A DNA stretch of 64,000 nucleotides from Pyricularia pennisetigena (lineage: Eukaryota > Ascomycota > Sordariomycetes > Magnaporthales > Pyriculariaceae), in the NCBI RefSeq assembly GCF_004337985.1, contig NW_021940920.1, positions 480,549 to 544,548 on the forward strand, given 5' to 3'. The translations under genes and the position numbers were made by a program. This document shows positions 32,176-44,494 of the stretch, piece after piece (position 1 is the stretch's first letter; the number at the start of each line of letters is the position of its first letter). The notes beneath the pieces are model-generated. The model saw only the letters and a list, made by a program, of their open reading frames with translations, did not search any database and was not told the origin of the DNA.

Positions 32176-34225
32176 TTAAACACCGCTGTCGATCTGGTCG
32201 GGGATGTTGGTCTGGGTGTAGACGGCCCAATCGCGGCAGGTCTGAGCAAGGCTCATGGGAATGCTCATGCCCCTGACGGCGTCGGGCTGGGTCATGACCG
32301 AGGAGAAGTAACCGGCCGAAGCGTGCCAGGCGATGTGGCAGTGGAACGGCCAGACACCGGCGTTGTCCGCATCGAACTGGAGCACGACGTGACCGTTGGG
32401 TCGGACGATCTGCGTGTCGCGGCGCAGAGGATTGTCCGCGTTGACGATGGTGCTGCCGTCCCAAGCTCCTTCACCCTCGGCGAGGACCTGGACGTTGGCG
32501 CCGTGCAGATGCATGGGGTGGCTGTTGTCGACTTGAGGTTAGCTTTTTTTTTCTTCTTTTTTTGCCTTTGCTTGTTTCTTGGCTTTGATTTTTGGGATAA
32601 AGGGAGGGAATGAGGCGCTGGTTTATGCTATTGACTTACGCTCCAGGGGACTTGTTGGTGACGACCAACCGCACGACCTTGCTCGAGCCAAAGTTGTGGA
32701 CGTTCCACTCGGCAGGGAAGCTGGTGTTTCCGACGTTGGCAAGCAGCAAGGGCGGGGCGTTCATGTCGACCCTGGCGCTGACGCCACCGAACTTGAACAG
32801 CGAGACGCCGCTAGAGTTTGTGAAGATCTCGGCGACGAACTCCTGGGTCTGGGTGGGCTGGGCGGCAGGCATGCGGAAGATGGGGACCGACTGGGCGATG
32901 TCGTCGTTGGCGCACGTCTTGGGGTCGGCCTCGTCCCAGGGCTTGCTGTTGGGCGTGGCGTCGCTGTCCTGGTCGTAGTAGACGGCGGCGAGGGCGTTGC
33001 GCTGGCGAGCCTCGGAGCAGGCGGCCAGGGAGCTGCGCATCCAGAAGCCGGCTCCGGGGGTCTGGTCGGCCTTGACGAGGACGTCAGCGCGCTGCCCGAC
33101 ACCGAGGGTGACGACCTTGGTCTGGTAGGGGCGGATGGGAACGAAGTCGTTGGCGATGACGGTCATCATGTGCTGGTCGATGGAGAAGCGCTGAATGCCG
33201 TCGGAACCCGTGTTCATGAGCCGCAGGCGATGGACCTTGCCGGACTGGAACTTGAACTTGGCGTAGCCGGCGTTGGGGGTGCAACGAGTCTTGTCACCCT
33301 TGGCCATCGTCTTGCAGTCAAAGACACCCTTGCCGTTGATCAGGTTGTTGTCCGAGGTAACCTTGAGGTTGCCACCTTTTGACGCAGGCCGGAGCATCTT
33401 CTCAATAATTTCCTGGTAATTTTGGTGGTTCCAATCTGCAACAGGTGGTATCAAATCAGAAGTCAATTAGGGGGTAAAAAGTCATAGTCAGCACACGTCG
33501 ATATAAACGTACCGCTCAGCATGACGGGGCCAATGTCAACGTCGTAAAACTGTCGCCCAGGGCCATAAAAGATCATTGGCCCAACGACACCGCTCGAGTA
33601 TTGCGCAGAGTAGTGCGAATGATACCAAGAGCTTCCAAACTGATCGGCCACGAAAGAGTACGTGTACGACTGTCCGGGAGCAATGGCACACTGCGTCACA
33701 CCAGGCACGCCGTCCTGGAAGGGTGTGCCCCGTTGCAGCAGACCGTGCCAGTGCATAGCAGTGCCCTCTTCTGGCCCCGTGATGTTGTTGTGGACCGTAA
33801 CCTGGACGGTGTCGCCCCAGTTGGCCTCGATGGTCGGTCCCGGGTACTGACCGTTGATTAGAAGGGCCGGAACCTCATATCCATCTGGAGCTATCGTTCC
33901 TCGGCTGATGGTGAAGTCGTAGGATCTTATTGAGCCGGTAGTCGGGGCCTGGCGGTAAGGGTTGGTAGCCTCCACGGTTCTGTCGCCCCATGGCGTGCCG
34001 TGCTGCATAGCGGCATTGTTCGCCAGGAAGAGCGGGAGCATGGGAGCCATAAAGGTTCCGAGACGAGATTTGCTGTGCGGCCCAGCCCCTGTTAGCCAAT
34101 ATTCGACTTTTCACGTGGTACCAAAAACCAGCCACGTACCCATTAGTGGCATCCTGAGTGAGGGCGGCTGCCAAGTTCTTGACATCTCCGACTACCCTGG
34201 AAGTCTTCCCCTGTGCAGCACCCAT
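32176..34225 (-). CDS. Asco-type laccase (multicopper oxidase)
   Basis: Four exons, 34225-34140, 34072-33513, 33435-32640 and 32521-32176, give 595 aa. All four copper motifs are present: HWHG (H136, H138), WYHSH (H180, H182), HPMHLHG (H482-H487) and HCHIAWH (541-547). The protein ends exactly in DSGV, the C-terminal plug typical of ascomycete laccases. Such enzymes oxidise phenols with reduction of O2 to water, in pigment formation, lignin or phenolic detoxification. Two oddities occur. The axial position after the last histidine motif is Tyr552 rather than Leu, Met or Phe. And the N-terminus ([10 protein letters not shown]) is not a signal peptide; the only hydrophobic stretch is weak, at about residues 36-46. 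An alternative start at Met37 would give a very short leader. Exons 1-2 are the least certain part of the model. Confidence 0.88.
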
Positions 34226-37200
34226 TGTAGCGACTGTTAGAAGAGAGAAGTCCTCTCGATTAATATTAAACCGTCTTTTTTTTCAAATGCAAAGTAAAGA
34301 AGAGATAACAAAAAAGAATATAGAGGAAAAAAAAAAAAGCCAGACGAAAGAGTGATCAACACCGCAACGGTTCACTGCCGGCAAGAATGTAGGCGAAGAC
34401 TGAACTAGATCTGTCGACGGTGAGGAGAAACAAGAGAGAAGAAGTTGAAACAAGCAAGGAAGAAGAACGAATATATAGGAGATGCAAGCAGCACAGAGGA
34501 GGCGGACCTAGTACTCCTCAATGATTGCCACACTCAAAGAAAAGACAGAAAGGAAAAAAAGATGGATGGCATTGGAAATCCGTGCTGCACGTCCCGCAGC
34601 AGTGCCACGAGGGCCGAGGAGACGAGAAGACAGCCCACATTGCGAACCTCCGAACAAACTCGTGTATGCCATGTCGAGTGAACTCTTTTCGCCCAATGGT
34701 CCAACCCCAGATAGAGAGACCTAGGATCCCTGAACGGCCGGCTGGGCGCTAGACTTGATTTGGGCCACATGTGCAAAGACGTAATGATGCATGCCCTGCA
34801 TTGCTGTGGTGAGAAGTATCCGTGCAGAAGCGGGCTGAGAGGCAAACGTTGTATTTCCGTCCAGTCCCTATACGCGAGAGCGGTCAACCATTGACCGGCA
34901 TGGGCGGAGGTATGCAGGGATATGTGTTTTTGAAGAGGCTGATAAGTCGGCGGCCAGTAGGAAGAATCGGCAAATCCACAGCCACCCTCGCGGCTGACAA
35001 TACTTTTCACCTTCTGATGCCCGTCAAGTCATAACTGAGCTCCTATCAATGGACAGTCAGCTTACAGGTTTGGGGGAAAAAAAAAAGAAAAAAAGAAAAA
35101 AAATTGCAAGCAACCACAGAATAGTATTCAGACGATGCTGGGCGTGATCAAGCCAAGCCGGAATAGTAGGAACCCTTGCCAAGTGTGTCAAGATGTTGAA
35201 TCTGTCATCACCAAGCTACCGTTCAAATTTCGCCCAGCCAAGACGTCTGCCTATGATGCGCTGGGGTTTGTTTTGATTCTGTGCAGACGACAGAGAAGTT
35301 GGTAGCAAGAGTCATTTTGCAGCTTGAATCCGAGCGAATGCGAAACAGCCAGTGGGAATGATGCAGGTAGGGAGTGTATCATGGCACGGGGACGTGCAGT
35401 AGAATAATACGAACAAGGCTTTTTGCAGGTGCATGGCCTAGAAATGGCGAGGTTTTGCTGGTCTGTGTGGGCGAGATGCATACAATGTGGATAGGAGGGG
35501 ACATCTATCTGGTCATCCCTTCTCCCGGTCTGAAGTCAAGTGAGCCATGTAACCGAACCGAACCATAAGAGGCTGACACCATTAACATGCAGCAGCATCT
35601 TGCCATTGGCAATACCTTATAGCAAAAGGCGTTTGCGATCGTGTGAGTGCCAAGCTTGCCCAGTAAAGCAAGATATACCTGTCTACGGCCCGAGCCAGCC
35701 TTGCCGGTATAAGCCATAAAAAGTTAGTGATAACCTTGGTTGGTGCTTTTACCGTGAGGTTTTACAATTAGAAACCCACTATCAATATCAGATGGACCCC
35801 AAAATGCACGTAATCGGCAATTGGAAAGCTGACCAGGCTCGCCGTTGCAGTACTCTTCTAATGGGAAATCGGCACGTCGGCCATTCTTTGAGCCACGATT
35901 CGACTATGTGCAGTAGTCAAGTCCGTTAGGAACTGGCGTGGTTGGGGTGGTTTTGATTTCTCCCACTTGCTTCTCCTTTCAAACGCGCCACCCAAAGTAC
36001 TTACCCGCCACTAATCCATATTAGTCTAGGAGAAGTCGATCTGATCCCTTGGTTCCCCCACTGTTTGCCAGGAGTCCTGTGCCAAGACTTTGACTGCTTC
36101 CTCAAAATAAAAAGGTCGGACCAACGGCCAGCCGCAGTGTGAGTGTGCGGTAGTACGGCGCTATTTTTGGCTATGTTTGCAGCAGAACCTTAAGTGCCGA
36201 GGGCGGTTTTCTTAGCTGCCTGACATGAACAGGCACGTCTCCAAAAAGACAGAATGTATTGGAATCACACTGAAGCAAGTCCGGCATGTCTGTCCTGTCC
36301 TCTTGTCTGGTTTGTTCTTTCCTCTGGTTTGCCGCCATCCTGACCACATCTGCCAAACATTCGGATGTTTTGAAGGATTGCAAGTGCTTGCCAACGTGTA
36401 GAGACGTACCAGCCGGTATCCATTTCAGGGCTGATGCTGGTCGCTGAGGGTTTGCTGACATGAGGGCGCAGCAGAGAGGGCGGTTCAAAACCCAACTCTA
36501 TTATTCCGAAGAACACATACACGCGCGCCTTGTAAGATATTGCGCCTAAGCCTCATGAGCCCTGAGCAGCCCACCCCTCCCCCCATGACAACTTTGATTC
36601 TGAAAAATCAACAACCTGAACCTGCGCTCGGCTTTTTCGTGTCCCGGGCGCGGAACTGTCGGCAACTTGCTGGGCACCGACGCCAAAGGAAGGATGGCAC
36701 TCGAGAGTGGTTGGCAATCATAGTCCGTGCACCCTGCTGCAGGCGGGAAAACAAAAAAAAAAAAAAAAAAACCCTTCGGCGAGTTGGCTCTCTGCCTGTT
36801 CTGAGTAGGATTTAGGCCCGCCTCTTGTCTGATCAGACGACTCTGTACCTTGCAGGACGTCGTCGAGGATTCGCGCGGGCGAACTGGATCTGGCGTGATG
36901 TGGGCTGGCTAGACACAGACAGGAGGCGAAACGTAGCCCTACACCCATAGATTAGAATTAGAAATCTTGCCGGATGAGCAGCACGATGATGGTTCGACTT
37001 GACAGCCTCTGTTCTGTGGGGCCCCTTGTCTTCCCTTGCGTTGGTACACAGACGCACATCGCGCATCCTTAAAAGAGGTTCGTGATCGACGATCGGGTAT
37101 TGAATGCATTACACAATGTAGACGTAAAGGACTTTTGGGTCTTGTCCAGCCTTGCATTATCAACAACATGTGAGAATCAACTTATGTAGGTATACAATAG

Positions 37201-39728
37201 ACACGTGTGTTTGCGTCGATCCAGCCGTCTTGTGGGCTGGTCATAACAAACTCCCAAGTCAAGTTTTGAGGCTAAGCATTGTTTGGTTCAGTCGTTCCGC
37301 CGAGTGCTCGGCTGAGGTCGGAACGCACGGTGGGAAGCCATGATCAAGGGTCGCGGTCGAGTCTGGAAATAAGCTTGCTGGGCAATTGGGGAGGCATCGG
37401 AACGGATTACGCTTCCAATTCCCATGAAGAATCTGTTCCATGTAAGAAAGAAAGAAAAAAAAAGCATCATTATGCTTATTAGCGATGCACGGACAAGCGG
37501 TTAGGCAGGTCAATGGCCGACATACCCGAAAGTGGTCCCCGAAGCAAGCATGTATTGTCCTATTGTCCTCATAATACCATTGGGACCAGCGCCTCCTCGA
37601 AAAACGGTAACGGTGCCTAAAATGCATGGTTGTTGTAGTCAGCATGCCGAACCTCGCTGCGAGCGAACGACCGTCTGCTTTTCTCTGGGCTCACCATAAA
37701 TAAAACCCATAATGGCGCCGACAGCTGCTCAGAAGGTAGGTAGGTAGTCAGCCACCAATTCGGGAATCAGATCAGTTAAGCTCAAAAGTGTAGCGAGATC
37801 ACGAACTTCCTCCCATCATCGCTCCCATCTTCACTGTTGTGTCACTGCTGTTAGCTACGGACGGCGTAAGTGAGTATCGTATGCGGAGGTATACGGCGTA
37901 CACTTGTCCATATTGGAGGGGGCGGCGCCGTGGCCGGCTTGTCTCGGAGGAGGAGGCATTTCTGGAAGTTTCGTGTATACCGAGATGTTCTGTTGGGTTC
38001 TGATTGATTGACAACGGATCAAGGGCTCAGTGGGCGGCGAGAAAATTGTACCGACGGAGCTATCAAATCATGCCGCGATCAACGTCAGGGAGCTCTTTGC
38101 GGGTATCAGTCGTCAAAGCTTCCGCCGTCTCCACCGGGAAGAAAAATTGGGAGGCGGTGATTGGCAGCCGACATTTTGTGCTGCAGACCTCCATTGTTTT
38201 GCCAGAACGACCCACCCAATCGACCTCTGAGTGTGCACGGACCTCTTCGAACACTTGTTGCAGGTAATTACCTTGGAAACAGTCGGTCCAGGGAGTAAGG
38301 TACTTCCATAAGCTACATGCTTCAGGCATTCAAGGCCGTACCTGCTCACTAGGCAATAGGTAACAATAACCTTATATGGGCATTATGCGCATCCGCCTCT
38401 TCGATTGCAGTTTGCAGTTTACAGTCGGTTTCAACATATAGGGTGCTCGACGTGACCTCTTGCCACAATTTCCCCTCACGTGCCGCCTTGTATGTCTTGC
38501 AGCATTGGCGATTACGGTTTCCTGAAAACTGTTTGGTCGGCGGCCCCTGTTAGTGGGTTCAATGTATGGTGTCCTCCCAAGCCTCCATGTGTCGGCCAGC
38601 CAAAACCAGCCCCAACGAGTGCTGCAGCTAAAATGAAGCGGGCTCTTTATTAGGTAACAGTCGAGGTAGGTACGGTAATTGGTGGATTGTTGATAACGTA
38701 GCCCGATATGGATGATGGTGTTGACGCCAACCCCGTAAACCGTTGGCAATGATGATGGGATTTGGCTTGTATGCCAGCGAAGTGGCATTACTACGTATGT
38801 ATGTATCCACGAATGACTGACTGACTGCACGTAAATCTGTTGCCAGCCCTGTTTCGTTACTTTTTAAGGTTCAGAGGTGCCAGCGGATGCCCACCAAGAC
38901 AGGAACGTCGAGAGAATGAAATTTTAATAATAGGTCTGACTGGTACTTCCAAAAGGCCTGCCGCGGACTCGGCCACGCCAAGCGCTTAGCGAGACGGGGG
39001 TTGTTCCCACGGGCGGCTCAAACGATCAGACGTCGAGGCGGTCTCAATTTTCAGCTAGTTGTCCACCTGAGAAGAAGCCCAAGCCAGAGAACAGCATCAT
39101 CGTCGTCATCGCCGCAAGCGACCCTTTTTTTCACCATACCACTCAGATTTGCCCGTAGGTACGTTCTTGTGTTTGTATCGCTCCCATCTCTCAATCGACA
39201 CCGGCCGCTAGCTGCCTCGTGCGCCGCCGTTTTGCTTGAGCCCCTTGCCGCCCCCCGTCAATCGAACCCGTTGTCTCCACCGGCCTTTTTTTTTTTCGCC
39301 CTTGGGTTTGCTGGCCTTGTTCTGACGCAACAACAGCAGACAGCCAGATCACATTAATCGAAGCAGCGACCAAAAAGTGCAGGGTAAAAAAAATAAAATA
39401 AAATAAAATAAAATAAACCCTGCATAAGGTACTCATAGAAACCAAAGGAGAAATCAAGAAAAGCGAGACAAGACGGCGAATCAAGACGAACTGACACGAC
39501 ACGCGACATAGCCGATTGATCGCTCACAACGGGCGAGTCCACGTCAACGCCTCACTGGCCCACCGATACCGCCCGCGCTTGCCACGGCAACATTTTATCT
39601 CAACTTCTCCTACTGATTCGCGTAACCGACGCTGTCCACCAACCGAGCGGCCGACCGACGACGCCGAGCCTCGTTTCGGACAAATCTCCGTTTCTGCTTC
39701 CGCTCGCGCAGACTAGCGACCTTTCCCC
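34226..39728. other. 5.5-kb gene-poor interval
   Basis: Between the laccase start (-) and the FHA gene start (+). Both promoters lie here. Reading frames stay below about 160 codons and show no domains, signal peptides or consistent codon usage. Long A-runs occur near 35079-35103 and at 36753-36771, and a GGTA repeat lies near 37736. The last about 700 bp is the probable promoter and leader of the FHA gene, with a (AAAAT)n stretch near 39385-39416. No gene is supported. Confidence 0.45.
36753..36771 (+). repeat. A19 homopolymer
   Basis: Uninterrupted A run on the plus strand in the gene-poor interval. Confidence 0.9.
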
Positions 39729-42195
39729 ATGACGGCGGTTGCAAGCCCTCCTAGTTTCGCCAATATCAACCGGCCAGCATGGGGATTGAATGGTAGCTCG
39801 TCCCTGCACGCGATGAACTCTGACGAGTCGAGGGGCGTTTTTACGCCTCGAAAAGCCTTGCAACGCACAAACTCGGCATCTTCGGTTAGCTCCACCGCCT
39901 CGACCTCTTCCACCGGTACGGTAATCAACGGTCACACAAATGGAGCCCCATCAGCGGCCGCTGGCGATGTAAACGGCTGGAATCGAAAGAGGGTGCAGCC
40001 AAAGGGACAGTGGTCACAGCAGCCTCAGCCGGTGAAGCCTGAAGGCGTGGATTTTTCCCGAATGCCTGCCAACCGGCCCGCACCAAGCGCCGTCGTCAAC
40101 GGCAACGTTTCGATGCATCAGGCTCCGATCATGGGCGGCATGCAGAGCCAGGTCGGCCAGCAAGGCATGATAGGACGACCAGTGGGTGATCCTATCGGTG
40201 TCAATCAGCCCGTCCTTTACCTTTTATCATTGAACGGCACTTTCGAACGGAAGACGATATCGGTGCCATTTTCCCCCGACACGTTACGCATCGGCCGACA
40301 GACAAATGCCAGAACCGTCCCTACACCAGTCAACGGATATTTTGACAGCAAAGTGCTGTCCAGACAACATGCCGAGATTTGGGCTGAGCGTTCGGGCAAG
40401 ATTTACATTCGTGATATCAAATCATCCAATGGCACTTTTGTCAACGGCACCCGTTTGTCCCCAGAGAATCGCGACTCTGAACCTCACGAGCTACAGACCT
40501 CGGATCACCTTGAACTCGGCATTGATATTGTCAACGAGGATCAGAAATCTGTGGTACATCACAAGGTCGCTGCTAAAGTTGAACATGCTGGGTTTCTGAA
40601 TCCCACTCATGCTTTGATGGACATGAGCTTTGGGGATATTGACCCTTCCGGTGGACACATGATGATGCAACAAATGGGCGGCATGCCCCAAAGAGGCCGA
40701 ACCGGGAGCCAACCTTCGCTCAACAATGGGCGTATGGCACCCAACGCTGTTATGCCCGGCGCACAACAGAACGGGATGATGCAAAGAAATGGATACTGGA
40801 TGGGGCCCTACCCAATGGAGACCATCTGCAATAGACTGGATGTGAGTACTCGAGGCTCAATGACCGTTGGAATGAACATATACTGATACAGACGCCCAAA
40901 TATAGCAAGAAAGACGATTGGCAAAATCCCAGTTGAACGAACTACAAAGGACTGCCGACTTTCTCCAAGCTCTCGCAGGCAAAGACGACATCAAGTCATT
41001 AGAGCATGCTGACGCTCCAGGTTCAAAGCAAGCTGTTAACAACAGTGCCGTTTTCCGCTCAGATCCCGGAAAGGCTACGAGATTCTCAGAGCCTCCCGCT
41101 CCCCCTCCACAACAACCTCTTCCCGAGAAGCCAGATGCAGCGCGCTCCAATGGAGACCCTCCTTCACTAAAGCGCGGAACGACAGAACGACCAAAACTGC
41201 CGCAGACAAGCACATCGCCAGTCCGGCAAGAAAACTTCAGCCAGATCATCCAGTTGACAGAAACGCTCAACACGGCCAAGAAGGAAATCGAGGGCCAGAG
41301 TGCTAGGATAAGGGATCTGGAAGAGATGGTACAGAAGGAACGAGAGCAGCGCCAGAGTGCAGAAGGACTTGTGAAGAAGTTGGAGGATGCAGCTGTGGAA
41401 ATGCATGCCAATGGCCCCACAAAAGCCGATATCCAGGACACACTCCTTCCAGAAACGTTCGAGCCGCCTGTAGATATGGGCAACAAGGCCGACTCTGACT
41501 CTCCGACAAAGCCAGAAACAACTGCGAATCCGGAAGCAAGCGAAACTGCTGCTGCCGCCGCCGATGCCGCCGCCGCCGCGGAAGCAGCTGCCAAGTTGCA
41601 GGATCGCATGGATGAGATATTGAAAGAAATGATCAACCTTAGAGAGGAACTCGAATCGCAGAGGGAAAGGGCTGACAAGGCCGAGGCTGAGAGGGATGGC
41701 GACCGCCAAACCCTGGCTGAGATGATCAACCAACTGCGGGAAAGAGATGAACAGATAGCGAGGCTTGAGGCTGAGAGAAACTCTCGGTCACGATCGAGCG
41801 CCCGTAGCAGAGGGCGTTCTGGCGCACCGAGCTCGATCAGTGAAGACGACATCAAGCCCGTCATAGGATCATATCCCGAGACGCCTACCAGTGCGGTAAT
41901 ACCGTCTGCCTTGCCAAACAGCGGGCAATCCACAAATGCATCGTCACAAACAGGTGTGAGTGACGACGAATCGACTGCTGGTAATGACACAGCAGCAGAC
42001 AAGCCGACGCTCTCGAGGGCCAGCACGATAACGCCTCTGTCTAAATCGTTGGTCCCTGGATCCTCCTCCGGTCCTAGCGATCCCGCCATGGCTCAAGCAG
42101 CACCATATGCGTCCATGATTGGTGTTGTCTTGATAGGGATGGGACTGATGGCTTGGATAAACGGCTGGCAACCACAGCCCCGCTTGGATCGGTAG
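39729..42195 (+). CDS. FHA-domain, tail-anchored STRIPAK protein (HAM-4/PRO45/SLMAP type)
   Basis: Exons 39729-40841 and 40906-42195 encode 800 aa; the 64-nt intron ends with a ctgat branch and TAG acceptor. A Ser/Gly-rich N-terminus leads into a forkhead-associated domain (residues about 161-270) with the phosphopeptide-binding residues in RIGRQ, LSRQHAE and SSNGTFVNG. Coiled coil follows (about 370-400, 480-530 and 590-650, e.g. REELESQRERADKAEAERDG). A single hydrophobic segment near the C-terminus (MIGVVLIGMGLMAWI) is a tail anchor followed by 12 residues. This order (FHA, coiled coil, tail anchor) is that of SLMAP, Neurospora HAM-4, Sordaria PRO45 and yeast Far9/Far10, which dock the PP2A STRIPAK complex at nuclear envelope and ER and are needed for cell fusion and fruiting-body development. 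Assignment rests on architecture. Confidence 0.87.
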
Positions 42196-44494
42196 AGATC
42201 TTCACACCACAGCGTTTGCCATTTTTATGCCTCAGTACCCTTACCTCCAAAATACTATCTATACCCACGCCAACCGGAACGTATGTATGATTTGCAGCTT
42301 CGATACCCTAACAGCCAACTCCTCAAGGACGCGCGTGTCCCATGCCGCTCCTTGAGGTAAAAGGTGCCGTTCGATGCGGCCTTGTACTTTTTAGCAAGCA
42401 TTATGCACACTTTGGGCGCGACTCGGCGACCCATCCTCACGACATTTCCTTTGTTTTGTTTCCTTGTCTTTACTCGTCATTGTCAAGGAGTTTGCCGAAT
42501 TATGACTTTAATTCATTGGCGCGAAAGTCTATACATTACCATTATTTCCTTGCTTTCCTTTTGTCTGTTAGTATTGTGTCTGTCATCCATCTATCTTGTA
42601 TGAGCGATGAACGGGGTTTAGGTCCACAGTCTACAAAAACTCTTCAACTGGGCTGGCGGGCGTTGCGTATTTAATCCAGTTCTACGTTCTTGGCATATTA
42701 TCTCACCATCCAAGTACATTTGATCTCCGCCGTGTTGTATCTGTCTGTATCTTCTGGTAATGTTCTCCGTGACTAAAATAGTATGCTCGCATAGCTTGAA
42801 TTTTTCACCATTGGGCTTGGCGAGATTTTCGAAACACTTTATATCTAACCTATGCAGTCAGTCTGTTACGCGACCATCAAAAGGTCAGCGAAGGTTTAGA
42901 CAGTCTCGTCTCGAGACCAGTCTTTCGTTATGCATAGACAGACCACTCGGCTAGCAAGACGCTGGCTGCTGACACTAACGACCGGCTACTCTTCGGCTGC
43001 AGGGTGCGCATACCCATGACAGAATGACCTCACGAGACCGCTGCCGTGTTCCCTTCAACGACGGTAACCTACCACATTGAACCTATCAACGGCATGCTGC
43101 TTGCCAAGATTTTCACCCAAACCCCAGGTCATCCCCATATAAACGAGTCATTTTCCGACGGGTGTTTTCTTCAGAACCCCTCGTCCTGTCCCATCAACTC
43201 GGCCATTCTGTGGGGGCGACGTTGATTGCCCAAATTGAGGATGGGACTAGCGCGACCACCCAGAGCGCTAATCTTTGCCTTCGAGAACAACGGCTTCTGG
43301 AACCATCAATGTTACCTTGGTATTAAGAGACGAACTACAGGGCAAAAGATGAAATGTCGTAAAAAAAAAAAAACCCCCCAAAACCCGAGCTAATGACAAG
43401 GGTGAAAAAGGGGGGACGAGATCAAATACCAAATCATTTACGACACATGAAACCTGACCAAAAAAAATGATCAACTTCAGAAAACACAGATACATGGTAA
43501 AATACCCGCGATTCCGCCCAATTGCCGGGTGCCGGCGTCTTGGTGTAGCTTAAGTTCTCTTTGCGATGGCCGGGCTCTGGTTACCCCAAGGGCCTTGAAA
43601 GATTGTGTGGGGGTGATAGCAAGCAAGCTCCTCCTCCTCCTCCTCATCCACTTTGTGCTTATTCTGGGGGGGTGGTTGGGGCAAACAAAAACGAGGTCAA
43701 CCACAGCCTGCCCCCCCGGAGACCCGTCCCGGGGCAAAGGCCAGACAGAAGGCGGAGACCAGTCCGGCTTGGAAAATTATATCCCAGGTCCCCAATTGGA
43801 CAGACCGCAGATAAGCCGGCCCAGAAACAAAATCAAATAGTTAGTTCGATTGTACCTATTTGCTAAGCTTAAGAGAGAGAGAGAGAGAGGGGGGGCGGCG
43901 AAACGGGGATGAAGCCTGCGCGCGCGTGCCCTGCCTTGCATCTGGTAAACGCAATAAATCAACAAAGTACCTGTTTATTATCTTCCCGCCCAATCTCTGA
44001 TTAACCAACCAACTTTCTCTAGAGAATGGGCTCCAAACTGGACCCCTGGGAAGGGAGCAGTGGATGAGGGGAGATGAATGCAGAGTGGGGGTACACTTAT
44101 TTTTTTTGGGGGGTTTCCTCTTGGGGATTGTTACGTTCCTTTTGCGCGCGGAGGGGGAAGAAAAGAGTGCCGTCATGCCCGGTTGTTTCCATTCTGCGAG
44201 GTTGACCCCCGGGGGGGAATGCCTGGTTTTGCTAGAGGGGTTTGTGAGTTTTCTTGGTTTATTTTATTGTTCAAGTGCTGGTTTCTACCTTTTCTAATTA
44301 CCACATACCACATTTCACCGGTTGAAGAGCCTAATGTGTTTTCTGTTGTACTTGTATGCCGAAGAGAAACGTTGGTAAAATCAAACGTTGAAAGCATCGA
44401 CACATACTCATTGGGGTCTGCAGCAACTGGATTCCTTTCAAACTGTTCAAGAGTCTACTTCTACAAGATCCCAGTCTCATAGTGACCAACCGCT
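42196..44494. other. Intergenic region upstream of a Zn2Cys6 gene
   Basis: About 2.3 kb between two plus-strand genes. It contains a GA dinucleotide repeat at about 43871-43888, a 13-A run near 43360 and G-rich runs near 44106 and 44210. A 134-codon frame at 44078-44482 has no recognisable features. No gene is supported. Confidence 0.45.

Noticed and set aside
44078..44482. 134-codon frame just upstream of a Zn2Cys6 gene
   Set aside because: G-run-driven frame with no domain; it is more likely promoter or leader sequence.
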